Assembly (NCBI GenBank): GCA_002437405.1
Contig: DJPO01000048.1
Span: 1 to 21,554, forward strand
Source of the DNA: Opitutia bacterium UBA6410
Lineage (GTDB): Bacteria; Verrucomicrobiota; Verrucomicrobiia; Opitutales; Intestinicryptomonadaceae
DNA length: 21,554 nucleotides
Direction of reading: 5' to 3'
Of the stretch, positions 1-6,448 are shown in pieces. Position 1 is the first letter of the stretch. Every line of letters starts with the position of its first letter. Position numbers and translations under genes: made by a program. The notes under the pieces are model-generated. The model did no database searches. It saw only the letters and a program-made list of their open reading frames with translations, and had not been told where the DNA came from.

Positions 1-114
1 CAATTGCCCCACGCTTTCGGGTTCGGGCTACGTTCAGACGGCGGCTTGATTCTCGGGGCACGGTAGGCGCATACTGAGGACTGGAGAAAACTTGCGTTCT
101 GTGGGGATAGAAGT

Positions 115-129
115 ATTGGCGTAGCCAAT
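115..129. repeat. Inverted repeat ATTGGC-GTA-GCCAAT
   Basis: A perfect 6-bp inverted repeat with a 3-nt spacer, lying 95-81 nt before the proposed lysC start. It could form a small hairpin or be an operator half-site pair. A second hairpin starts only 7 nt downstream. No T-tract follows, so it is not an intrinsic terminator by itself. Function unknown. Confidence 0.4.
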
Positions 130-135
130 CTTCGT

Positions 136-151
136 AAGGGGCTTGCCCCTT
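136..151. repeat. Small hairpin AAGGGG-CTTG-CCCCTT
   Basis: A perfect 6-bp stem with a 4-nt loop, just upstream of the lysC promoter candidate. It could close an upstream transcript, although no good T-run follows (the next bases are CAGTAAAAG), or be part of an intergenic repeat together with the inverted repeat at 115-129. Confidence 0.4.
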
Positions 152-162
152 CAGTAAAAGTC

Positions 163-190
163 TTGACTGATTTTTTTTATGTAGTATGTT
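163..190 (+). promoter_or_regulatory. Candidate sigma-70 promoter of lysC
   Basis: TTGACT at 163-168 and TATGTT at 185-190 are separated by 16 nt and match the -35/-10 consensus well. Transcription would begin near 197, which excludes the earlier in-frame ATG at 186 and favours the ATG at 210, leaving a leader of roughly 12 nt. Prediction from consensus only. Confidence 0.45.
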
Positions 191-209
191 CTCCGTAATT
201 TTATTTCTT

Positions 210-1424
210 ATGGCTTTGATAGTGCAAAAATACGGCGGGACATCCGTCGGCAACACCGATAAAATTCTCAACGTCGCCAAGAGAATCAAAACTTTTGTCG
301 ATGACGGACATAAAGTCGTCGTCGTCGTGTCCGCCCGCAGCGGCGTCACAAACGACCTTATCGCCCGCGCCAAAACCCTCAACGCTATGCCCGACGAACG
401 CGAAATGGATATGCTCCTCGCCGTTGGCGAACAGGAAACCATCGCCCTCACTGCCATGGCTCTGCACTCGTTGGGCGTCAAGGCGGTCTCGCGTACGGGC
501 GCACAGGCGGGTATCCATACCAATTTCGACCACACCCGCGCGCGCATCGTCGACATTACGGGCGGCGACATAAAAAAATGTCTCGACGACGGCAAAGTCG
601 TAATCGTCGCGGGCTTTCAGGGCGTCGACGCCGACGGCAACGTCACCACTTTGGGACGCGGCGGCAGCGACCTTTCGGCTATCGCGCTCGCGGCGGCTCT
701 CAAGGCGGACGTCTGCCAAATCTACACGGACGTAAGTGGCGTCTATACCGCCGATCCGCGCATCGTCAAAAACGCGCGCAAAATCCCCGAAATGTCCTAC
801 GAAGAACTCCTCGAAATGGCGTCGCTCGGCTCGAAGGTCATGCAGGCGCGCTCCGTCGAATTCGCCCAGAAGCACGGCGTAGTTTTTGAAGTTAGGTCAA
901 GTTTTAATAACGAATCCGGAACAATCGTGAAATCAGAAGTACCCTCAATGGAAGACGTCGTGATAACGGGCGTCGCCGTAGACAAGAACCAGACGAAAGT
1001 CACCGTGCGCGACATTCCCGACAAACCGGGGGCGGCTGCGGAAATCTTCCGCGAGCTCGGCGAAGCGGGAATCTTAGTCGATATGATTGTACAAAACCTC
1101 GGCAGACAGGGACGCGCGAACCTCACGTTCACCGTATCGAAGGACGACGCCCCCCGTGCCGAAAAACTCCTCGACAAGTTCTGCGCGTCCTTCGAAGGCG
1201 CGTCGGCGCAGCTTACGGGCGACATCGCAAAGGTTTCGGTAATCGGAACGGGTATGCGCTCGCACAGCGGGGTTGCGGCAAAATTCTTTCAGGCACTCGC
1301 CGATAACGACATCAACGTTCAGCTCATCACAACAAGCGAAATCAAAATTTCGGTGGGAATCGACTTGGCGGACTCCGAAAAGGCCGCCAATGCCCTCCAT
1401 TCGGCTTTCGGATTGGACAAGTAG
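210..1424 (+). CDS. lysC: Aspartate kinase (aspartokinase)
   Basis: Cytoplasmic enzyme that phosphorylates L-aspartate with ATP, the first step towards lysine, threonine, methionine and, in many bacteria, diaminopimelate for the cell wall. The 404-residue protein opens with the family signature KYGGTSVG (residues 7-14), has the kinase-domain segment TLGRGGSDLSA followed by YTDVSGVYTADPR, and ends in two ACT-type regulatory domains (from about residue 247) that in this family bind feedback amino acids. This is a monofunctional kinase of normal length; no homoserine dehydrogenase is fused. An upstream in-frame ATG at 186 lies inside the likely promoter and would add eight hydrophobic residues, so I chose 210, although neither start has a clear Shine-Dalgarno. 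An internal ATG at 948 could start a separate beta subunit. thrC follows after 21 nt, suggesting an operon. Confidence 0.95.
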   Translation: MALIVQKYGGTSVGNTDKILNVAKRIKTFVDDGHKVVVVVSARSGVTNDLIARAKTLNAMPDEREMDMLLAVGEQETIALTAMALHSLGVKAVSRTGAQAGIHTNFDHTRARIVDITGGDIKKCLDDGKVVIVAGFQGVDADGNVTTLGRGGSDLSAIALAAALKADVCQIYTDVSGVYTADPRIVKNARKIPEMSYEELLEMASLGSKVMQARSVEFAQKHGVVFEVRSSFNNESGTIVKSEVPSMEDVVITGVAVDKNQTKVTVRDIPDKPGAAAEIFRELGEAGILVDMIVQNLGRQGRANLTFTVSKDDAPRAEKLLDKFCASFEGASAQLTGDIAKVSVIGTGMRSHSGVAAKFFQALADNDINVQLITTSEIKISVGIDLADSEKAANALHSAFGLDK

Positions 1425-1445
1425 AACGACTGGCGGAGAGCGCAT

Positions 1446-2804
1446 ATGAAATTCGTAAGCACGCGCGGGGAAAGTCCCAAACTCTCGTTTTTGGAGGCGG
1501 TTGCCGAAGGGCTCGCGCCCGACGGCGGGCTTTTCGTGCCCGAAAAAATGCCCGACATTTCGGGACTTCTCGAGTCGTGGGAAAAGCTTTCCTACCCCGA
1601 GTTGTGTTTTGAATTTCTGAGGCTTTTTGCCGACGACATTCCCGCGGACGATTTGCGCAAAATCGCCGCGCGCTCCTACGAAAAGTTCGACGACCCCGCA
1701 ATCGCGCCGCTCAAAAAGCTGGACGACGGGCTTTGGCTGCTCGAGCTCTACCACGGGCCGACGTTGGCGTTCAAGGATTTCGCCCTCCAGCTCTTGGGCA
1801 ATTTGTACGAGTATATGCTCGAAAAGTCGGGGCGCAAAATAAACGTCTTGGGCGCGACGAGCGGCGACACGGGCAGTGCCGCGATAAACGGGCTTTTGGG
1901 CAAAAAGAACGTAAACATTTTTATTTTGTATCCCGAGGGCAGGGTTTCCCCGCTTCAGGAGCGGCAGATGACCTGCACGGGCGCGGCAAACGTCTTCCCG
2001 ATTTCAATCGACGGCACGTTCGACGACGCGCAGGCGATAGTCAAGGCGATTTTCGGCGACAACGCATTCAAGGCGCAGTGGAATTTGTCGGCGGTAAATT
2101 CGATAAACTTGGCGAGAGTGCTCGCGCAGTGCGTCTATTATATATACGCGTGGCTGCGCCTGCCCGCCGACCTGCGCGGCAGGGCGGTTTTCGCAGTCCC
2201 GACGGGCAATTTCGGCAACGTGCTCGCGGGCTGGATTGCGTGGAAATGCGGAATGCGCTGCGGGGGCTTCAGAGTCGCGACAAACCAGAACGACATTCTT
2301 TACAGGCTCTTTAATTCGGGGGTCTACGAAGTCTCGAAAGTCCTGCCCAGCTACGCGCCGTCGATGGACATACAGGTGGCGTCGAATTTCGAGCGTTTTA
2401 TATTTTTCTCGGAAAACGGCGACAGCGCGAAGGTGCGCAAAATTATGTCGGAATTCAAATCCACGGGCAAATGGGTGTTCGAGGACTTTAAGGCGGACGG
2501 ATTTTCGGCTTCGAGAATGTCAGACGACGAAATTCCCGCGAAGATTTCCGAAATCTGGGAAAAATACAAGACGGTAATCGACCCGCACACAGCCTGCGGT
2601 TTCAAGGATTTGCCCGACGCGCCGACGGTAGTACTCTCGACCGCGCACCCCGCGAAATTCCCCGAACTTATCGAAAAATCCCTCGGGTTCGCGCCCGCGT
2701 CCGAGTCGCTCGAGCGGCTCAAGGCGCGCGAAATCGTGAAGACGAGAATGCCCGCAGACATCGAAAAAATCCGCGAATTCATTTGCGCGAAAGGCATTAG
2801 ATAG
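1446..2804 (+). CDS. thrC: Threonine synthase
   Basis: PLP enzyme converting O-phospho-L-homoserine to L-threonine and phosphate, the last step of threonine synthesis. The 452-residue protein has the N-terminal segment STRGESPKLSFLEA...GLAPDGGLFVPE typical of the family. The PLP lysine is K110 in HGPTLAFKDFA, the phosphate-binding loop is TSGDTGSAA (138-146), and a VPTGNFGN segment lies mid-protein. Length fits the longer threonine synthases of the yeast/E. coli type. GGAG within GGCGGAGAGC sits about 9 nt before the ATG. It follows lysC by 21 nt, so the first and last steps of the aspartate-to-threonine route are adjacent; homoserine dehydrogenase and homoserine kinase are not in the window. 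A GC-rich hairpin begins at the stop codon. Confidence 0.95.
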   Translation: MKFVSTRGESPKLSFLEAVAEGLAPDGGLFVPEKMPDISGLLESWEKLSYPELCFEFLRLFADDIPADDLRKIAARSYEKFDDPAIAPLKKLDDGLWLLELYHGPTLAFKDFALQLLGNLYEYMLEKSGRKINVLGATSGDTGSAAINGLLGKKNVNIFILYPEGRVSPLQERQMTCTGAANVFPISIDGTFDDAQAIVKAIFGDNAFKAQWNLSAVNSINLARVLAQCVYYIYAWLRLPADLRGRAVFAVPTGNFGNVLAGWIAWKCGMRCGGFRVATNQNDILYRLFNSGVYEVSKVLPSYAPSMDIQVASNFERFIFFSENGDSAKVRKIMSEFKSTGKWVFEDFKADGFSASRMSDDEIPAKISEIWEKYKTVIDPHTACGFKDLPDAPTVVLSTAHPAKFPELIEKSLGFAPASESLERLKAREIVKTRMPADIEKIREFICAKGIR

Positions 2805-2827
2805 CCCGTCCGTTTCGGCGGGCGGGC
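2804..2827. repeat. GC-rich hairpin after thrC
   Basis: GCCCGTCCG (2804-2812) pairs with CGGGCGGGC (2819-2827) through 9 bp including one G-U, with a 6-nt loop. It starts at the last base of the thrC stop. No T-tract follows, so it is at best a weak terminator; it could stabilise the upstream mRNA or act with the second hairpin at 2843-2866. Confidence 0.45.
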
Positions 2828-2842
2828 GTGCCGACCAATAGG

Positions 2843-2866
2843 GCGTCGCCGTAAATCGGGCGGCGC
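2843..2866. repeat. Second hairpin in the thrC-cimA gap
   Basis: GCGTCGCC (2843-2850) pairs with GGCGGCGC (2859-2866), 8 bp with one G-U and an 8-nt loop. ATTCTT follows, which is a poor T-tract. Together with the hairpin at 2804-2827 it fills most of the gap before cimA and may separate lysC-thrC from the cimA operon or attenuate read-through. Confidence 0.4.
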
Positions 2867-2978
2867 ATTCTTAAAACGTGGGTGGCTTTTTATGCGGGAA
2901 ATCCCGTTGTCGGAAAAAAGAGGAAAAACCGATAAAAAAGCCTCTTCTCAAAAAAGAAAAAATCGCGCAAACAAGATT

Positions 2979-4550
2979 ATGAAAAAAGTTTTTATATACG
3001 ACACAACACTCAGAGACGGCACGCAATGCGAGGGAATCTCGCTTTCGGTCGCCGCAAAGCTCAGGCTCGCCGAAAAAATGGACAGCTTCGGCATCGACTT
3101 CATCGAGGGCGGCTGGCCGGGGTCGAATCCCCGCGATATGGCGTTCTTCGAGCAGGCGAAGTCGCTGAACCTAAAGCACGCGAAAATTGCGGCGTTCGGT
3201 TCGACGCGCAGAGCCAACACGAAGGTCGAGGACGACCACCAGATTGCGTTGCTGCTCGAGGCGAAGACCGAATATGTAACAATATTCGGCAAAACGTGGC
3301 TTTTGCACGTCACCGACGTAATCAAGACCACCGCCGAAGAAAACCTCAAGATGATTGAGGAAAGCGTCGCCTACTTGGTCAAGAACGGAGTCAAGGTAAT
3401 CTACGACGCCGAGCACTATTTCGACGGCTACAAGGACAACCCCGAATACGCCCTGCAAACTCTGGCTGCCGCAAAGCGCGGCGGCGCGGAATGCGTCTGC
3501 CTTTGCGACACAAACGGCGGCTCGATGATTTCCGACTTCTCGGAGATAATCCGCAAGACGGTGGAATTTATGGGCGACACGCCCGTGGGCGTCCACTGCC
3601 ACAACGACTCGGGGCTCGGGGTTGCGCTCTCGCTTCAGGGGGTCGAAAACGGCGCGGCGATGGTGCAGGGCACGCTCAACGGAATCGGCGAGCGCAACGG
3701 CAACGCGAACCTTTGCACGATAATCCCCAACTTGGTTCTCAAGCTCGGCTACGACCTCTTCTGCGCGCCGAACCTAAAAAAGCTTCGCGACTTATCGCTG
3801 TTCGTCGACGAAATGGCGAACCTGCGTAGCGACACGCGTCTGCCGTATGTCGGCTCGTCGTCGTTCGCGCACAAGGGCGGAGTCCACGCGGACGCCGCGA
3901 ACAAGGTAAAGCGCAGCTACGAGCACATCGACCCGACGCTCGTTGGCAACAAGACCCGTGTGCTCGTAAGCGATATGTCGGGCAGGGCGTCGATTATGAT
4001 GAAAGCCCGCGACATGGGGCTTGACATAAATTCGAAAGATCCCGCCATCAAGGAATTTCTGGACGAACTCAAGGAGCTCGAATTCCGCGGGTACGAGTAC
4101 GAGGCAGCCGACGCGTCGTTCGGTTTGCTCTTGGAAAAATACCTCAAGCGCAACGAGCCGCATTTCAAGGTGCGCGGGTATCGGGCGATTGTCGAGCGCG
4201 ACGAAATCGCGGGAATCACGAAGTCCGAGGCGACCGTCAAGCTGGAGATAAACGGCGACATCGAGCACACCGTAGCCGAGGCTCACGGGCCCGTCGCCGC
4301 GCTCGACTTGGCGCTGCGCAAGGCTCTCGTCAAAAAATATCCGTCGATAAAGAACATCGACCTCACGGACTTCAAAGTCAGGATAATCGACAGCGGCGCG
4401 GGCACGAACGCAATCACGCGCGTGATGATTGAATCCAAGGACGTTAACGGCGAAATCTGGGGCACGGTCGGTGCGTCGGATAACATAATCGTGGCGTCGT
4501 GGGAGGCTCTCAAGGATTCCTTTGAGTACAAACTCTCCAAAGAGGATTGA
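2979..4550 (+). CDS. cimA: (R)-citramalate synthase
   Basis: Condenses pyruvate with acetyl-CoA to (R)-citramalate, the entry to a threonine-independent route to 2-oxobutyrate and isoleucine. The 523-residue protein begins with a catalytic TIM barrel of the 2-isopropylmalate synthase family: YDTTLRDGTQCEGIS (residues 7-21) and, further on, CDTNGG, GVHCHNDSGLG with the metal-binding HxH-like site, and GTLNGIGERNGNANL. The N-terminal motif with Q-C-E-G and the GGWPGSNPRD segment point to the CimA type rather than LeuA. The C-terminal third is the LeuA-type allosteric dimer domain. The frame is open back to an ATG at 2892, but that would add 29 Lys/Arg-rich residues; the conserved barrel starts at MKKVFIYDTT, so I used 2979. 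No strong Shine-Dalgarno is seen for either start. Confidence 0.92.
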   Translation: MKKVFIYDTTLRDGTQCEGISLSVAAKLRLAEKMDSFGIDFIEGGWPGSNPRDMAFFEQAKSLNLKHAKIAAFGSTRRANTKVEDDHQIALLLEAKTEYVTIFGKTWLLHVTDVIKTTAEENLKMIEESVAYLVKNGVKVIYDAEHYFDGYKDNPEYALQTLAAAKRGGAECVCLCDTNGGSMISDFSEIIRKTVEFMGDTPVGVHCHNDSGLGVALSLQGVENGAAMVQGTLNGIGERNGNANLCTIIPNLVLKLGYDLFCAPNLKKLRDLSLFVDEMANLRSDTRLPYVGSSSFAHKGGVHADAANKVKRSYEHIDPTLVGNKTRVLVSDMSGRASIMMKARDMGLDINSKDPAIKEFLDELKELEFRGYEYEAADASFGLLLEKYLKRNEPHFKVRGYRAIVERDEIAGITKSEATVKLEINGDIEHTVAEAHGPVAALDLALRKALVKKYPSIKNIDLTDFKVRIIDSGAGTNAITRVMIESKDVNGEIWGTVGASDNIIVASWEALKDSFEYKLSKED

Positions 4551-4582
4551 TTTTTCCGAAAAAAACACCACACTTGTTTTGT

Positions 4583-6448
4583 ATGGGCGAGGGTCGCAAG
4601 AAGATTATCGATTTGGGCGCGGGCATAAAAAATCCCGTGCTCCTGAAAATCTACAAATTTTTCGAAAAACCGATTGAAAAAATCTTCGGACTCGCCGCCC
4701 TGAACGAAGCGTACGAGCGTCTGCACGCCTTCAATGACGACCGCAATTTCTTCGAGCGCGCCATCGACGTAGTCCCCGTGAACTTCGAGGCAGACCCCGA
4801 CGAAATTGCGAAAATCCCGAGGGTCGGGCCGCTCGTCGTGGTCTCGAACCACCCGCTCGGGTGTGTCGACGGAATCGCGCTCGGGGCTATTCTCACGCGC
4901 GTTCGCTCCGACGCGAAGATGATTCTCAATTCGATGCTCTCGCCGATGGACGAAATCAACGCCTGTTCGATTTCCGTAAATCCGTTCGGCGGCAAGGCGG
5001 CGACGGCTCAAAACGTCTCGGCGATGAAGGAAATCATCAAAACCCTCAAAAACGGGGGGTGTGTCGGGACTTTCCCGTCGGGCACGGTCTCCTATTTGCA
5101 CCTGCGCGACAGGTGCATTACAGACCCCGAGTGGAACACCAATATCGCGCAAATCGCCCGCCGCACAAACGCGTCAATTCTGCCCGTTTTCTGCGAGGCT
5201 CGCAACTCGTGGCTCTTCTATCTTGCGGGGCTAATCCACCCGAGGCTCAGGACGGCGCTGCTAATCCGCGAAATGTTCGCGGCGGCAAAGCGCAAGCCGC
5301 TTCGCATACGCATAGGCTCGCCCATTCCGCCCCGAAAAACCGCGGGCTTCAAGACCGACGAAGAATTGACGGGCTGGCTTAGGATAAACTCCTACATTCT
5401 CGGCGGAAAGAACACGAAGGGCACGAAGGCGTCGAAAAAGCAGATTTCCTCCTTCCAAAAGAGTATGGAAAAATTTTTTCCTAAGAAGGAAATGCAGGAG
5501 CTGATTCTGCCCGTCGCGCCCGAAAAAATGGAAAGGGAAATCGCCGCGCTACCCGAGTCGTGCGTGATGATTGCGGGCGAAAAAATCTCCGTCTATTGCG
5601 CCGAGGCGTGGCAGATAAAATGGACGCTGCTCGAAATCGGCAGACTGCGCGAAAAGACTTTCAGGGAAGTCGGCGAGGGCACGGGCAAGAGCATCGACAA
5701 CGACGAATTCGACCAGTACTACCTGCATATGTTTATGTGGGACGCCGAAAACAGGCGCATCGCGGGGGCTTACCGAATCGGGCGCACCGACAAAATCATA
5801 AATTCGATGGGCGTTCAGGGGCTGTACGCGTCGACGCTCTTCAAAATCCGCCCCGAGCTTATGGAGCGCATTTCCCCCGCGCTCGAAATGGGGAGGTCGT
5901 TCATCGCCTCCGAATACCAGAAAAAGCGTTCGACTCTCGCGATTTTGTGGCGCGGAATCGGCGAATATCTCTACCGCCACCCGCAGTACAAAACTTTATA
6001 CGGGCCCGTGAGCATCAGTACCGACTACAACTCGGTCTCGAAGGATTTGATCGTGCAGTTCCTCTCCGAAAAGAAGACTTCCGAGGAGCTGGCAAAATTC
6101 GTCAAAGCCAAAAAGCCGCCGAAGCTGAGAATGAAGAACATCGACAGGCAGACGCTTATGAGCTGCGCGAGCGACATCGAGCACATCTCCGCGCTCGTCT
6201 CGGAAATCGAGTTCGACAACAAGGGCATTCCGACCCTGCTCAAGCACTATCTGCGCTTGGACGGCGAGCTGCTTTCGTTCAATGTCGACCCCGAATTCGG
6301 CAGCTGCATTGACGGGCTGATAATGGTCGATATGCTCAAGACCGATCCGAAGCTGATGAAGTCGTATATGGGCGCGCGCCAGACCGTCGAGTACCGCAAA
6401 TTCCACGGGCTCGAGACGGAGGGTGTCGAGGCGGAGGCGGCAAAATGA
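4583..6448 (+). CDS. Bifunctional OlsF-like aminolipid synthase (O-acyltransferase plus GNAT N-acyltransferase)
   Basis: About 621 residues in two parts. The N-terminal half is a glycerolipid-type acyltransferase: SNHPLGCVDG, in which His and Asp are spaced H-X5-D rather than the usual H-X4-D, and a second motif FPSGTVS about 70 residues later. The C-terminal half (from about residue 310) is like the OlsB family of GNAT-fold N-acyltransferases, with a conserved ALEMGRSFI segment and a YGPVSISTDY segment. This order matches OlsF, which makes ornithine lipids from ornithine and two acyl groups; relatives make glycine lipids, so the head group is open. It probably works at the inner face of the cytoplasmic membrane. 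An alternative TTG start at 4547 overlaps the cimA stop, but its AGAGG is only 1 nt away; the ATG at 4583 is preferred, without certainty. The stop overlaps the next gene by ATGA. Confidence 0.8.
   Translation: MGEGRKKIIDLGAGIKNPVLLKIYKFFEKPIEKIFGLAALNEAYERLHAFNDDRNFFERAIDVVPVNFEADPDEIAKIPRVGPLVVVSNHPLGCVDGIALGAILTRVRSDAKMILNSMLSPMDEINACSISVNPFGGKAATAQNVSAMKEIIKTLKNGGCVGTFPSGTVSYLHLRDRCITDPEWNTNIAQIARRTNASILPVFCEARNSWLFYLAGLIHPRLRTALLIREMFAAAKRKPLRIRIGSPIPPRKTAGFKTDEELTGWLRINSYILGGKNTKGTKASKKQISSFQKSMEKFFPKKEMQELILPVAPEKMEREIAALPESCVMIAGEKISVYCAEAWQIKWTLLEIGRLREKTFREVGEGTGKSIDNDEFDQYYLHMFMWDAENRRIAGAYRIGRTDKIINSMGVQGLYASTLFKIRPELMERISPALEMGRSFIASEYQKKRSTLAILWRGIGEYLYRHPQYKTLYGPVSISTDYNSVSKDLIVQFLSEKKTSEELAKFVKAKKPPKLRMKNIDRQTLMSCASDIEHISALVSEIEFDNKGIPTLLKHYLRLDGELLSFNVDPEFGSCIDGLIMVDMLKTDPKLMKSYMGARQTVEYRKFHGLETEGVEAEAAK

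Larger units (their letters stand above)
1..185. other. Leader / intergenic region upstream of lysC
   Basis: No convincing gene lies here. Two plus-strand frames are open from the left edge to stops at 47-49 and 64-66, so the 3' end of an upstream gene could be present, but neither frame is long enough to recognise or prefer. The stretch from about 67 to 160 is non-coding in appearance and holds two short perfect inverted repeats (115-129 and 136-151), followed by a promoter-like sequence. I looked for a lysine riboswitch or T-box because the next gene is lysC and could not make out the conserved elements of either. Confidence 0.5.

Noticed and set aside
1..185. Lysine riboswitch or T-box before lysC
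   Set aside because: The leader after the likely promoter is only about 12 nt, and upstream sequence shows no recognisable conserved riboswitch core.
201..875. Long open frame on the minus strand inside lysC
   Set aside because: Shadow of the real gene: codon bias for G/C at third positions keeps the antisense frame open; no family motifs or start signals.
3792..5152. Long minus-strand open frames over cimA and the acyltransferase gene
   Set aside because: They lie wholly against strongly motif-supported plus-strand genes and give low-complexity Arg/Asp/Val-rich products typical of antisense shadows.
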